A stretch of 64,000 bases of DNA from Protonemura montana (taxonomy: Eukaryota > Arthropoda > Insecta > Plecoptera > Nemouridae): positions 7,658,570 to 7,722,569 of the forward strand of contig OX387602.1 of the NCBI GenBank assembly GCA_947568835.1, in the 5' to 3' direction. The position numbers and the translations under genes were made by a program. The notes beneath the pieces were generated by a model. The model saw nothing but the letters and a program-made list of their open reading frames with translations. It had not been told where the DNA came from and made no database searches. Shown in pieces: positions 1 through 11,897 of the stretch (position 1 is its first letter; each line of letters begins with the position of its first letter).

Positions 1-3000
1 CAGTGGAGTTCGAAGAGGATAAGACCTGCGAAAGTATAAAGTCTTTCAGTTTTCTTGATTCTCGCGAATTGTTGGTTTTTTTGTATCCGTGATTATCATT
101 CATGGACCGTCTCACCTCTCAGCCGACACTGGCCTGCTTCCAATAGCTCCAGCAAGTGCAGAAGTTCCCGGCAAATTGATTCTTTTGTCTCCAAATTAGC
201 ATCGGAGAGCTCTAAAATTTAATCTGAATTTAGATGTCGAATTTTAGCGGTCTGTTAAGCTCATAAACGTAAAAGATTTTCGTTTCCGGCCATCAACCCG
301 TTCTGTTTAGTTAGCCACACAATTTGTTGTAAAAAAGCATAATTATAAATTAAAATATGTTGCATAGTTACTAAGATTTGTATGCTAGATTTCACAGAAG
401 AAACTTCAACTCATACGACTAAGAATAAATCAAAAAATTTGCGAAAATGTTGATCGCTTGCCCTGTGAATTGTGATAAAACTGTTAACTGTTGTTCTGCA
501 CATTCGTATGACAGAAGTAGTGCATTGATTCCAAAAATAGCCACACAGATTTATTTTATTTGTGTGACAATTAAGTAAATTTATTGTGACTCTTCCCTGA
601 CTGTGTAGTATTCGAATAAGCCAGCACAGCTTGCTGATTGTTTTTCTAATATTAGAACAGAAAATTTGGCCAACAAAGCATGATTTCTCAAAAAGACCGG
701 TCGGGTCTACATTCTTGAGAAAATACCCGTGAAACTGCTGCTGGCATTTCGACTGTGGCCAAAACTGCATTTTTCTAGGTTGCAAGATTTTCAGAAAACG
801 TTGGCACTGTCTGAGATGTGCACGTCAACGCGTGCGTTTGCATTTCATCCGACAATCGGTGTGATGACACCGGTGGTCCAATTAATGTTAGTTTCAAGAG
901 CTGCCTTTTTCTAGCGCCATAGCTTAGAACGCTCGACACGCAAGCGAAGCGATATAATTAATCTTGTCTGTAATTGAAGTAATAATATCCTCATTATCCA
1001 TCTCACTTACGCTGGTGATCATCCAAGCTCTTTGTGCAATCTTTTACCAGTGGGTCGTCTGTTAAGATTATTTAAAGCATGTTAAGGTGTATTTATAAAC
1101 TGGCTACTGCAGGTACATGTGATATATAATTCAGCTCATTTATAAATTATAATTAAGTTCACTGGGAAATCAATACATTGACGCCAAAATGTTAAATACT
1201 GAACAACTTTCCAGGTTAAATTGAACGATGTCTTTTTAAACTGTATATCGAACTCTGTCCACTGGAGATGTTTTGTTTAAAAATGTAGGTACCTTCTTAT
1301 CTCTATTAAGATTTGTAAATGTCTCTTAAAATTCTTCTTCAAAATCAAGTTGAGAAGCGTTTCTCGATAGACTATTCCATAAATGCAATGCCCGCTCTTG
1401 GAACTCACCTTGCCATTTATACCCTTGCTGATGACCATAGATCCAGACCAGACAGCTCTTCAATTCGACAATGACCTGATTGGACGTGACAAAAAGCCGC
1501 TGATGTCCACGTAGGAACGCGGCCACGTGTACAGGGTCATCGCATTTCACTACCCTCAGCATTGTGCCAAGGCCACTCTGAATGAGCCGCACTTCCTTCT
1601 GGGGTACCCTCAACCCGCAGCGATCGCAAGCCCACTTGCTGGTGACCTTCAAGGGGTCCTCGCTCAGCAGCGAGCCAGGACATCCGCTAATAGCGCACTT
1701 CAGGGCACACAGACAAGTACCGCCTTCCTAACAGGGGAATGGCAGCCGTGTTAAGAAATTGCATTTTCTTTTTTTTGTGGGATATTTTGTACAAATTTTT
1801 ATATTTGTTTTGTCTAACCCTTGGATCGCGGCATCGGGAACAGAAGCAAAAGAAGTGTTTGGTTTTGGAAAGATGATGGCGACGTGCAGAAGTGCCCCAT
1901 AAGATGGCAAAGTATGACGTCGTGATTTCTGTGCCCTGAGGAATCGGCACCGACGCCTTGACTGTCATCCTGAAGTCCTGAAATGAGCGAGAGCGCAAAT
2001 TCTGACTTTCAATCGGGTTTCACAATCCTAGCTGAGAATTGTTTCCGTATTTTGTGCTGGTCATTTTCCGGTGGGGATCAGAAATACATAGAAAGCAATG
2101 CACAAGCTACAAGTTATAATTTTGTCCCGCGTGCCTTTATGAAAACACAAACAAAAGCGCTGTAAGCTCCAAACAAACACTGAGCTTGACAAAGCCCGCA
2201 TCAAAACTTTACAAGAGCATAGATTACATTGTTATTTGTTTCTCATCAACTTTACTATAATAATGTGCTGCGCGTTGAAACCGACCATCCATACCAAAAC
2301 TTTACCTTATCGTATCCGTGCCTTGTGTTGGGGGTGCACGCATGGTTCATCATGGCGCTCAAAGGGTACAGTCCTCGCATGCTCGTGTGCGAGGGCAAGG
2401 AGTCGGCGTCGGCGTCGGAAAACGCGGGGACGCTTTCAGTGGCTGTTTCGAATGCATTTGCGTCCATCGCACAGCAACAAAAACGCATGAACTCTTCGTC
2501 TTCAGCACTTATCGCGGAGCCCAATTGCGATTTCAGAGAGTCTACCTGTCATCAGTGCGAACAAACTCATTTTAGAATGTTCGTATACGAAACAATGGCG
2601 TGTAAGCTTCTCATTTCATGCTTCACATCCCTTGGGGGTCTGTTACGAATATGATGAAAGTAAACTGGAAAATTCCGAGGATCATTATCATCGCACTCTC
2701 TATTTGTTTTTTTCCCCCGTGGAGGCTCATAAAAGTTGAGTATCATCCTGCATTAGAGTTGTGGACGAAAGAGTTTTCTCGTGGGGTGGAAAGGGCGTTG
2801 GGGGGAGGGAGGAATGGGAATAATACCATTTTTGTCCACTGGTTCATCAAGCTACTATATGTCTGTCGTTATGCCACCCTTGGTCATCAACTTGCTGTGA
2901 GTTAACAATATTAGAGACCCATTTATTCCCCTAAAATACTCAAAATAAATTTGCTTGGTTCAAGAACACTAACTATCAACTAAAAATAGTTTGGAATCAT

Positions 3001-3820
3001 CCAAAAGAGAAGTAATTTACTAGCGAAGTTACTAATTGTGAGGCAAGAAATTACCTTGCGATTTTGTGATTTTCTATTGACGAACTTGTGTGATATTGTT
3101 TGGGAAAAACAAAATAAATAACTAATAATGATTTGAAATTAAGAAAAACTAATGATAAATCAAGTAGACATGAGTCTAAAAACCATGATTTGAAATTCTT
3201 ATGAAAACTGGGGTATCTTAAAAAAACCTCACAAGAAAATATGTAGAAACACTAAAAATGTGCTTCTAGAATGAAGAAAATCATTGTAGCTGAAAATACA
3301 ATTTCAATCTTTTTACCTCATGTTCGTGTAACGGTCCAGTATGTGCCTCAAGACATCTGACAAGACGTTTCAGATTATCAGTGAGAAACAAACACCTAAT
3401 CGGTGTCAAAGCTCTCAGAAGATCTGGGGACCACGAAGACGCATCACATTTGCCCTCCAGCCATCCGACCAGCCGATCACATTCGGACCTGTGATCGTCA
3501 CTCTGTTCACATTCCAACCCGCACACGGGAAGTCGGCACCCTCGAGAGCAAGGTACCAGAATAGTACCACTCTTGTGACAACCGACGCAAAGGGGCGTCG
3601 AGTTTTCTCCGGTTCGTGGTCCGACGACCATAGGAGCGTCGGTGAAGACGATGTCACCGGGTGAAATGTTCTTGGTCGCGAAGAGACCTCGTCCACCAAT
3701 GGGAGATTGTCGGAGAGACCACGCGTCTGAACACGCCACTCCGAAATGTTTTAGATGGAGTTTTAGTAGTCTATCAACTTCCTCATAGTTTTTTTCGTTG
3801 TCGTTAAAGATATTCATCAT
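1..3820 (-). CDS. SET and MYND domain protein (SmydA-like), 3' end off the window
   Basis: Putative lysine methyltransferase of the SMYD family, arthropod SmydA type. Exons on the minus strand in order: 3820-3317, 2545-2306, 1977-1819, 1727-1409, 211-116 and 25-1 (continues past the edge), about 447 codons seen. Exon 1 opens with tandem ATGs (3820 and 3817) and carries the first SET segment (SPIGGRGLFATKNI) followed by a MYND zinc finger (CVGCHKSG...CSRGC...CGLEC...H...C). Exon 2 has the conserved SET motif MMNHACTPNT. Exon 3 has GTEITTSYF, the LWGT/RR region and post-SET cysteines (FCFCSRCRDP). Exon 4 adds a cysteine-rich C-terminal segment (WACDRCG). Exons 5-6 hold a helical segment (CRELLHLLELLE, LILFELH) typical of the family. 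Donors are GT throughout; the exon 3 donor GTTAGA is weak. Methylation substrate cannot be told. No lesion was seen, in contrast to the upstream copy. Confidence 0.85.
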
Positions 3821-4701
3821 AGACTAGACGTGATTTTACTTTTTTATACACTTTATTTGAATTTTTTGTTAACGGCTATTTAACATTCACTTTGACCGTT
3901 AGTTTTATGAACTGTATCCGGCTGCGGGCTATCGGCGACTGCCCTACCGAATCCTGATTGCTGGTGTTAATTATAAATCGCTGTAGTCTTTGTTCGTCCG
4001 CCTGACTGTCTTGTTCTCAACTAATTAGAACGGCGTTTAAGCGACTAAACATTAGAACACACAGAGTTTAAAGAGACAGGCACCTCGAAGCCGGGACGGA
4101 ATTCTCAGCAAGCCAGGCTGCAGAACGTTGACACAAGAATTACATCTTAATCTTACCTACTCATAAAATTAAGGAACATTGCGTTATGTTTTTCACTTAT
4201 TTCAAATATATCTCCAAAGAATCGATGCTGCACTGTTTACGTCGTTGAACCGTGTGGTCGTAGAGCTAAGATTTGTGCCACAACAATGAGGTAGCACGTC
4301 GTCTAGCTAGGCTAACATTAGACAAGGAAAAGGTCGATCGCGCAGATTACTGAGCAGGGTAAAAAAAAAGAGTTACTATCTTTAAATACTCATATACTAT
4401 TGCTATAGAGGAAAAGAACACTATTACTCAGTTCTCTCCTTTATATTTTTATGTTTCATGTTGACAAGGTTGACTGGTCTCATGCAGATTGTTAAAAATA
4501 CATAATGAATATTACGTCTACCGGACTAAATATGACTTCTTTGCCAAAATATGTTTGACACACTGATTAAAAAAAAAACAAAAACAAAAGAAAGCATCAA
4601 GAACAGTGAGCGGCGCGCTTTTATACAGTAAATTACAACTCATCAAAGACAAAAATCCAATTAAATAACAGATGGTCGCTTTTTATTGACCATACGAGAT
4701 T
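3821..4701. other. Intergenic spacer and presumed promoter of the intact SET/MYND gene
   Basis: About 0.9 kb between the start of the intact SET/MYND gene and the last recognisable exon of its decayed copy. It should hold the promoter and 5' UTR of the intact gene. I see no coding similarity, no clear core promoter motif and no repeat other than short A runs near 4360-4370 and 4570-4590. Confidence 0.5.
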
Positions 4702-7700
4702 TCATTTGGTTGCCCCAGCTTTATTATCGATCGTGTTGATATTTCGCCGCGGCGTGAGCTCTGTGATAGTGCTGTCTGACGCACGACGCCTAATACAAAT
4801 ATCAGCGGGCGCCGTGACGTCCCCGGCGAACATCGACGCCGCTTCTTTTATCGTGCTTCGAATTTATCCTGGGTCGACCTGTCACATTCACATACATTTC
4901 ACATCATTACGCATGTGTCAATCTGATTTGTGCTTGTGTAGGGTGATACAGTCGTTTAGTTTTTGTGAAATGAGATTGCTGGTCTGATGTGAGATACCAA
5001 ATTTGAAAGTGTCACAATGTTGCTTATAGCTAGAAGTTTTTTTGGATTAAATGTTATACCTAAGAGTAATTTCGAAAGGACAAAAATGTGTTTATGTAAT
5101 GGGAAACAGAGTAAGCATGTTTTCCGAAATAATTTCCATGGTAATACAACATTAGACTTACTGTATTTCCTTAGCGTCGTTGCTTTTCTACCAAAGTGCA
5201 GTGCAGCTCGTAGAGAAAGTGTCCTTTAAATCGATTATATGGCTGATATTTTCATTTGATACTCACTTTTAAAACGACTGACCTCTAAGTCTGCATGGAC
5301 CAGCTTTCAAGACATTCAGCAGGCATAATAGTACTCGGCAAAGAACTTCTTTGGTGTCTAAATTAACATCTGAAAGATCTGAAAGACATTACAGATTCTC
5401 GGACATTCTTTAAATTTAAATTGATGTTAATCGACGTTAAAAATAATGTTTAGTCTATTTTGAAACAGATAACATGGACCTTTTTTACTGTCAGCTGATT
5501 GCCCTTCCCAGACAAGCGTTCTTTATCAATCCATCAATAACCCAATGATTTTATACCTTTGGTCTGATATCCCAATTACCTTTCCACAAGTAAGGATGCT
5601 GCTTCCCATAGATCCAAACCAGTGTGCATTTTATTTCGACAATAGCCTGGTTAGCAGTGGCAAAAAGACAACGGTGTCCCCGAAGGAAGGCCGAAATCTG
5701 CACAGGGTCGTTGCAGTTGACGCCCCTCAATATCACGCCGAGGCGTCAGTTGATGAAACACACTTGCTTGTCTGGAAGTTTCAGTCCACATTGGTCGCAC
5801 GCCCATTTACCACCGTTTTGGACTGGATTTTCGTGCAGAAGCGAACCTTTGCATGGGGCGTTGATGCATTTTAGGGCGCTTAGTCGGAAACCTCCTTCCT
5901 AAAGTCGTGCGAGCATGTTATGATCGAGAATAAATTGGCCACTTAATTTATAGCTGAATTAAATGTCATTAAACTTCAAGTAAAATGTGCTGGAATTGAA
6001 TTTTTATATTTTTCTTCTGTATGTTCTGAAGCAATATTTTGCGAATTTTTTTTTATCCAATTCTGTGCAACGGTCGGAACAGAATCACGTTTCCAAAGAA
6101 AATCACATTTTGGATCGAATGGAATTTGTTGGGATTTGTTCGCTCGTGTAAGTAAACAAACGACCTTGATCAAACTTTGAAGGGCACAGAAATAACTGTA
6201 ACTATACACGTTCAAAATTATGTTACTACACTACTCTTCTAGCATTACAGTCAAATCTATCTTGTATACTGACTGACCTTGCCACCGATATTGGGGATCT
6301 TGAGCCCAAAATACAGAAGAAAGAGTCAAAATGGGTGATAATTTGCGAAACCTCGAAGCTTTCAGCCTCACCTGAGGGTCACGAAAACGAGCACAAAAGC
6401 AGAGGAAGTGTTTGGTTTTGTGCAGATGGTGTCGCCGGGCAGAAGTGCTCCACAACAGGGCAAAGTAAGACAGTGATCTCCGTGCCCTGTGCCACCGGGA
6501 CAGTCGCGGTAACGGTACTTTCAAGGTGCTGGGGAATTATAAACGCATGACTCACTCCGCGGATTGTTGTTTTTCTGTTGTCAAGTGGAAGGTGGGATTT
6601 AATTTATCCACAGCAAACAATAATTATTGGTCTGTTTTCACTTCGTGCTTGGCAAAGTTTACCGTACAATATACTTTCTTGACTTCCTATATAGTACGTT
6701 TGGAGTCCATGATCTATACAACGACTTTCTGGCAGTGTTCAACTCTTTTTTACTACAATATTATTTTAGTCTAACAAATAAGACCGACAGACTCCTTGCG
6801 ATTTTGAGTAATGGAAAACTCATCCATCAATCTAACTCTTGACATGTAGAAGAACTTTGTCAAAACTTTTCGTTTCGTAAATATATTTAGAAATGCAGCG
6901 TTTCCTAACGTGAGATGAATTCACAGTTAGATAATGTTCTCTGATCATAACTGTAGCCTTGGGAAGTCTTTTAATTTCTACGGAGTTTCTAAACAGTGAG
7001 AGATTAGTAACTAGGGCTTCGCGAACGAAATTTGTGTTGCGTTGTAGATGAGCGTAGCGATAGTTGTAGCTGGTAAAAAGTACAACTGACCAACGCAAAG
7101 AGCAGAACATGCTAAAAATTTGAGGTCTGTTGGTGAAAAAATGCACTTAATCGACTAAAAATCACTAAAAATAATATTAGCAAAGATTGGCGCAAAAATA
7201 TAAAATACTTTTGGCGGTATAACCCAACAAAGTTTACCCAAAATCTGAAAATTTTCGTAAATTTTGAATAGTTTAAAATCATTTAACCGATTTTGCTAAA
7301 AATCAAACTCGATCTAAGTTGTTGATCGAACACAAAAATATGCCCTGCATATTTGGTCCAAATCGGTGCAGACGTTTGGACGCTAGATTGCAAACTTACA
7401 AACAGACACACAAACAAAAAAACAAACTAAATACACACAAGTGATTTTTTTCTGGGGTAAGTGAAATTGGAGATTTCGCTCGCTATACCCATCAACAATT
7501 ATTGTATCTTGACGGCACTCGAAGCATTGACATAAATAAAGTGATCTCGCCTTATTGAAACCATGACTCGTGTTTGCGGTGAATGCATTGTCCATCATTG
7601 CAGCCAAGGGAAATAATCCTCTCAGACTGACACTTTCATCAGGTGAGGTTTCTAGAGTCGGTAAGGAAACTTGGGGCGAAATCTCGAACGAGTTAGCGTC

Positions 7701-7780
7701 CAGGGCACGGCAACAAAAACGCATAAACGCTTCGTCTTCTTCGCTTATGCTTATTTCCGTTTTTTTTTCAGCAAGTCTAC
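4702..7780 (-). pseudogene. Decayed tandem copy of the SET/MYND (SmydA-like) gene
   Basis: Exons 2-6 can be aligned to the intact neighbour, plus one further exon whose counterpart in the neighbour lies off the window. Exon 2 equivalent 7780-7551 is 230 bp against 240 bp: it contains a run of nine A and is out of frame, and its donor reads GC instead of GT. The SET motif NHAC is replaced by DNAF (MMDNAFTANT). Exon 3 equivalent 6528-6372 is 157 bp against 159, a 2-bp loss that breaks the frame between GTEIT and SYFALLW; the post-SET RC is RF. Exon 4 equivalent 5898-5580 is 319 bp as in the neighbour but has an in-frame TGA at 5748-5746. Exon 5 equivalent 5378-5283 (96 bp) is open. Exon 6 equivalent starts at 5223 (HFLYELHC) and soon meets TAA. 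A further exon near 4885-4702 (IKEAASMFAGD) has another TAA close to its start. Exon 1 with the MYND finger is absent; a LINE occupies its place. A functional product is very unlikely. Confidence 0.88.
7320..7470. repeat. Probable dispersed-repeat remnant
   Basis: Within the pseudogene intron, the stretch around 7341-7380 (TGCCCTGCATATTTGG then AAATCGGTGCAGACGTTT) followed by an A/C-rich ACAAACAGACACACAAAC tail looks like the 3' portion of a common arthropod interspersed repeat. A related motif occurs twice in the MITE-like element at 59781-60055. The family cannot be named without a repeat search. Confidence 0.4.
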
Positions 7781-7919
7781 CTAAACAAAGATGTGATCAA
7801 AGTCATTGCAGATCACATAGACGTGTAAACAAATGTTTGTGAGTGATTTTGGCTTTTAGAAGAGTGAAATATAACCGAATGTGATCTGATTTAAGATCAC
7901 TTCCTCAACACTCTCAAGG

Positions 7920-9213
7920 AAGTGTCCTCGAGAGAACGTTCGATAAAAAATGGAGTAGCAAATAATTGGATAATGTCGTATCTTTCAAATAGACGTCATA
8001 TCACAAAAATTAATAACTCTCATAGCCAATACTACTCCACTGAGGCGATAATCAACATCGGAGTCCCACAGGGGTCAATAATTGCTCCACTGTTGTTCAT
8101 TTTGTATACAAATGATTTGCCCCTTTGTATTGACCGTGGTAAAATGACACTATTTGCTGATGACACCACCCACTTCCTAGTAAATGACCGGAGTATTAGT
8201 CCTGAGGAAGTACATTTCAATAAACAAGCCACAGATAGCTTTCAAAATTGGGCTCATAATAATGCTTTGGCAATAAATTATACAAAATCAGTAATTCTTC
8301 AATTTCACCCAAATAATAATATGCATCTTCACACAAGTCCCTTACTATACTTAAATGGGAAAAGCATTCCGGCTCAAAACACCACAAAATTTTTAGGAAT
8401 CTTAATTGACAACAAACTTAGTTGGAATGATCACATTAATCTAATAGGAAAAAAAATTGCATCAGGGTGTTTCTTAATTAAACGAATGATGCAAATCACC
8501 GATTTTGAAACAGCCAAATTAGTTTACTACTCGTTTATACACTCTCGACTAATGTATGGAATTTTATTGTGGGGGCAATCTCGGCATATAAATCGCCTTT
8601 TCATACTACAAAAGCAAGCAATCCGACTCCTGTCATCAGCAAGTAGAAATCCCTGTACGCCAGGAATGTACTACAAAGACTCATGCAGACCTTATTTTAA
8701 AAAATACAAAATAATTACCTTACCGTGCATATACATTTATTGTGCCATATGTTTTATGATTGATAATATTAATCATCTAAATCTGGGTAGCAGCTCACGG
8801 AACAATAGCACACGTAACTCACATATTTTAAAAAATGAGAAAACAAAATCAAAATACGACAAGAACAATCCTTTTATGCTTGGAATATTAATTTATAACA
8901 AAATATTATCCATTTTTAGCATCAAAAAAACTAACAAAGATGACGAGGTGTTTAAAATGAATGTTAAAAAGTTTTTGGCAGATAACGCATTTTATTCTGT
9001 GAATAGTTTTTTAGCCTTTAAGACTGTGTAATTAGTATGTAATAGAATTAACTAAGTGAATATGTAAATATTATATAATATGACTGAGTGTAAAACACGA
9101 ATATATTGTAATGACATGTCTCATACCAAAGCTATTGGTCAATCGAGAATAAATAAAAATTATTATTATTATTATTAAATAAAAATTATTATTATTATTA
9201 TTATTATTATTCA
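7920..9213 (+). mobile_element. 5'-truncated non-LTR retrotransposon (LINE) with open reverse-transcriptase frame
   Basis: An uninterrupted frame at 7922-9031 encodes the second half of a LINE reverse transcriptase. It shows SYLSNRRH, the finger/palm motif GVPQGSIIAPLLF, the catalytic palm motif FADDT (FADD at 8153-8164), then KFLGILIDNKLSW and the C-terminal block KLVYYSFIHSRLMYG with an LQKQAIR segment. The endonuclease domain and the first half of the reverse transcriptase are missing, so this is a dead-on-arrival copy. The 3' part carries AATAAA followed by a tail of ATT repeats (about 9155-9213). The 5' junction is uncertain, around 7920-7950, and abuts intron sequence of the SET/MYND pseudogene. 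The domain style is Jockey/CR1-like, but I cannot assign the clade firmly. Lack of stops suggests recent insertion. Confidence 0.85.
9155..9213 (+). repeat. (ATT)n microsatellite tail of the LINE
   Basis: Two blocks of AATAAAAATTATTATT-type repeats in tandem, the second ending in about ten ATT units. It sits exactly where the 3' tail of the retrotransposon should be. Confidence 0.85.
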
Positions 9214-11897
9214 TAACGACGGGGTTGCAAAACTTGTTAATAAATTGTTTACATATTTTTTTTAATTTATCCGATCTGAATTTTAGATGACCAATATATT
9301 TAATACGCTATGGAATATTTGATTTCTAGCACCTATAATTTTGTCTATGATAGTCAGTTACAGGTACTAAAAACCCCACAGACATAAGCGTTGAAATCAG
9401 CTCCGACCACAGCCGCTGGACGACTGATGTTTTGTGTTTTTCAAAATAACTTAGTTGCTTGCCCCACTCCTCTCTGCATATACATACCCGAACAGTGTTG
9501 TGTTATGCGAGCAAATAAAAAAAAAACGCGAGCTCTTTCCACCTACTCGATGGCCGTGATGGATGGGAGATAATGGCGCCCTGGTCGGTCGCTTTTCTTG
9601 GCGCCCACAACGAAACAACATCAAGAAACTAGCCGCTGACCGACATAGGATACCTATTTACGAAGCGTAATTACCTACCCTAGGATCAAAGGATGGCGAA
9701 CGCCATTTCTGTAAGATCTCTTGTTCACGCGCGTTCTTGCAGGAGGTACTTTCCTTGGTTTGCCATCAAACAAATGTTCACTATATTACTGTAGAGTTCG
9801 TTTCAGACTCAACCAAACTAAACAAAGAAAAGTACTGTTCGTCTAACTGGGATTTGAAAGCAGAAGCGTAACAATGGTTTATAAGTTATTTCATGATCCC
9901 TCCTCAGTCCTCACTTGTAAACCAGCAAGTACTGGTAAGGTCCATTCTTGTGACATATTGTTTCTACATTCCATGGTATTATACTTGGATATTTCTGAAA
10001 AAAATATCTACGTTCCGTGCCGATGAAAGGAAATCACTTCTTTCTACCATTAACATATAAATATATTACATATTTATATATTGTATTATTTTTATATGTA
10101 TACTAGTATAGATAGAGTAATTTATTTACTCTATAGAGTAGGTACGCATGACCAATATTACGACTGACTCAACTCGGATTCGCTTTGTCCCCTCTGTCTA
10201 GATAAAAAGCACCCACAAGAAAGATTAGATATCATTTCCAAATAAATAGTACTTTTAATTTTCCCTCTAGTCCTACAAAAACCTCGAGATCTATATTTCA
10301 TAGTACCACATTCTGTAGAATTACCACAGAGAAATCATTACCCAACTATTCTATAAATTATTGAGAACACAGGAATGAAAAACAACCTTCACAACCATTA
10401 TGAATCGATTTCACAAATAAACGTTTTATTGAACTCTTGAATTCTCAAATGAAAATAACAATATTTACAGTTTACACTTAAAATCAAAGTAAGCATAACA
10501 TTTGAGGCGATTGCTCATTTACGCTTACTTGAAACTGGATTAATTCTTTGCTTATCGCATACAATATTTTACCTCCGATAATATATCTGATGATCAGTGA
10601 TCACAAATTACTGGAAGAAAACTGTGCACTTTCGATTGCTTCGTAAAGGAAATCTACGGATCACATGTGAATCAAATGATACAATTTGTCAGCACATGAA
10701 GGGACATGTTAATCATTTATAAATAATATTTGTAACAACTCTAATAATTTAAATATCAGTTTAATTAAAACAATGTTGGTTTAGACAGGTATTACACGAA
10801 GCAATCGCTATTAAATTTAACTCTTTAGACATGGGGTTCTATTTGTTAGTCACCTTATCATTCATCCCAGAATCATAGGTTTGGAATGAACGTTGCTTAA
10901 GCGTAAGCTGGGTTCTAGCCACAGCTTTGATTATTCATCTTTAATCGTTTATATTATAATAACTATTATTATAATTGTGTAGACCCCTGTTTATTATCAA
11001 CACTATAGCATAGCCCATCAACCACATAAAGTGCATACTATTACATAAAATCAATGCTATGTCCATTTTATAAAAGGAAAAATAGTAATTGTTAAATTAC
11101 AATGAAATAATTTGGTTTCATTACATGCCACTTAACCTTGGACAGCTAATGTTTTATGGTGTAAACATATTAGATACCAAACAAAAAGAGTTTATAATTA
11201 CCAAATAGATCATTTTGTCATCATTATCATGGGTAGGTCAGTTGGAACAAAACCTCGTCATGAGGCAATCGCTTCTAGTCGAGGACAAATACCCAACAGG
11301 AAAATTCCACATACAGTTAACAGCAAACGTCCAGACCATGCAAGAAGTTAACTTTTAACTTCTAGCCTAAAAGCTCGGCCTCAATCCTAACTGCCTGCAA
11401 AGTGAAACTGATCACCATTTTACATAGTAGTGCACTCTCAAATAGTTTCATCATAATAGGTACATTGTTAATAACAAAATACTATCCAATTCCTAAAGTA
11501 GCATAGGCATAATTGACAAAAATAATGTTCTTTATGTATTTTCTGGGACTAGCCGTTAACGTCTGATATGAACCTCTCATCCGTTCCGTTGCCAACCACT
11601 TTATCCCACGGCCCATCAAGTACGTCATATGCTTTGTTTGCTACAGGCATGCATGGGCCCTACATTCGAATGCTGCCCTCTAGCTGAGCTGGAAACAAAA
11701 TGCATCGATTTAGTTACTAGAAAACAGGATGGATACTTCCATGAGTTTAAAATAAATTGGAATAGATAGGTTTCACATTCTATTAGCCAACGTATCAACA
11801 TTATCAATGTGCTAATAATAAATTAAATTAAAAATATTCACTTGATTTGTTCACTAGAGTCTGCCCTTAGGTGTGTAGATTAGTGGATGCACCACTG
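9214..11897. other. Intergenic region including the Mo25 3' UTR
   Basis: No coding similarity was recognised over 2.7 kb. The right-hand part should be the Mo25 3' untranslated region: minus-strand AATAAA signals (TTTATT on the plus strand) lie at 10990-10995 and 10425-10430, giving a 3' UTR of roughly 0.9 or 1.5 kb. The left part contains only AT-rich sequence with a small inverted repeat at 10113-10133 (TAGAGTAA / TTACTCTA). Confidence 0.5.

Noticed and set aside
411..785. A minus-strand open frame as a possible exon of the SET/MYND gene
   Set aside because: The proper next exon, with matching phase and family similarity, is at 211-116, so this frame lies in the intron.
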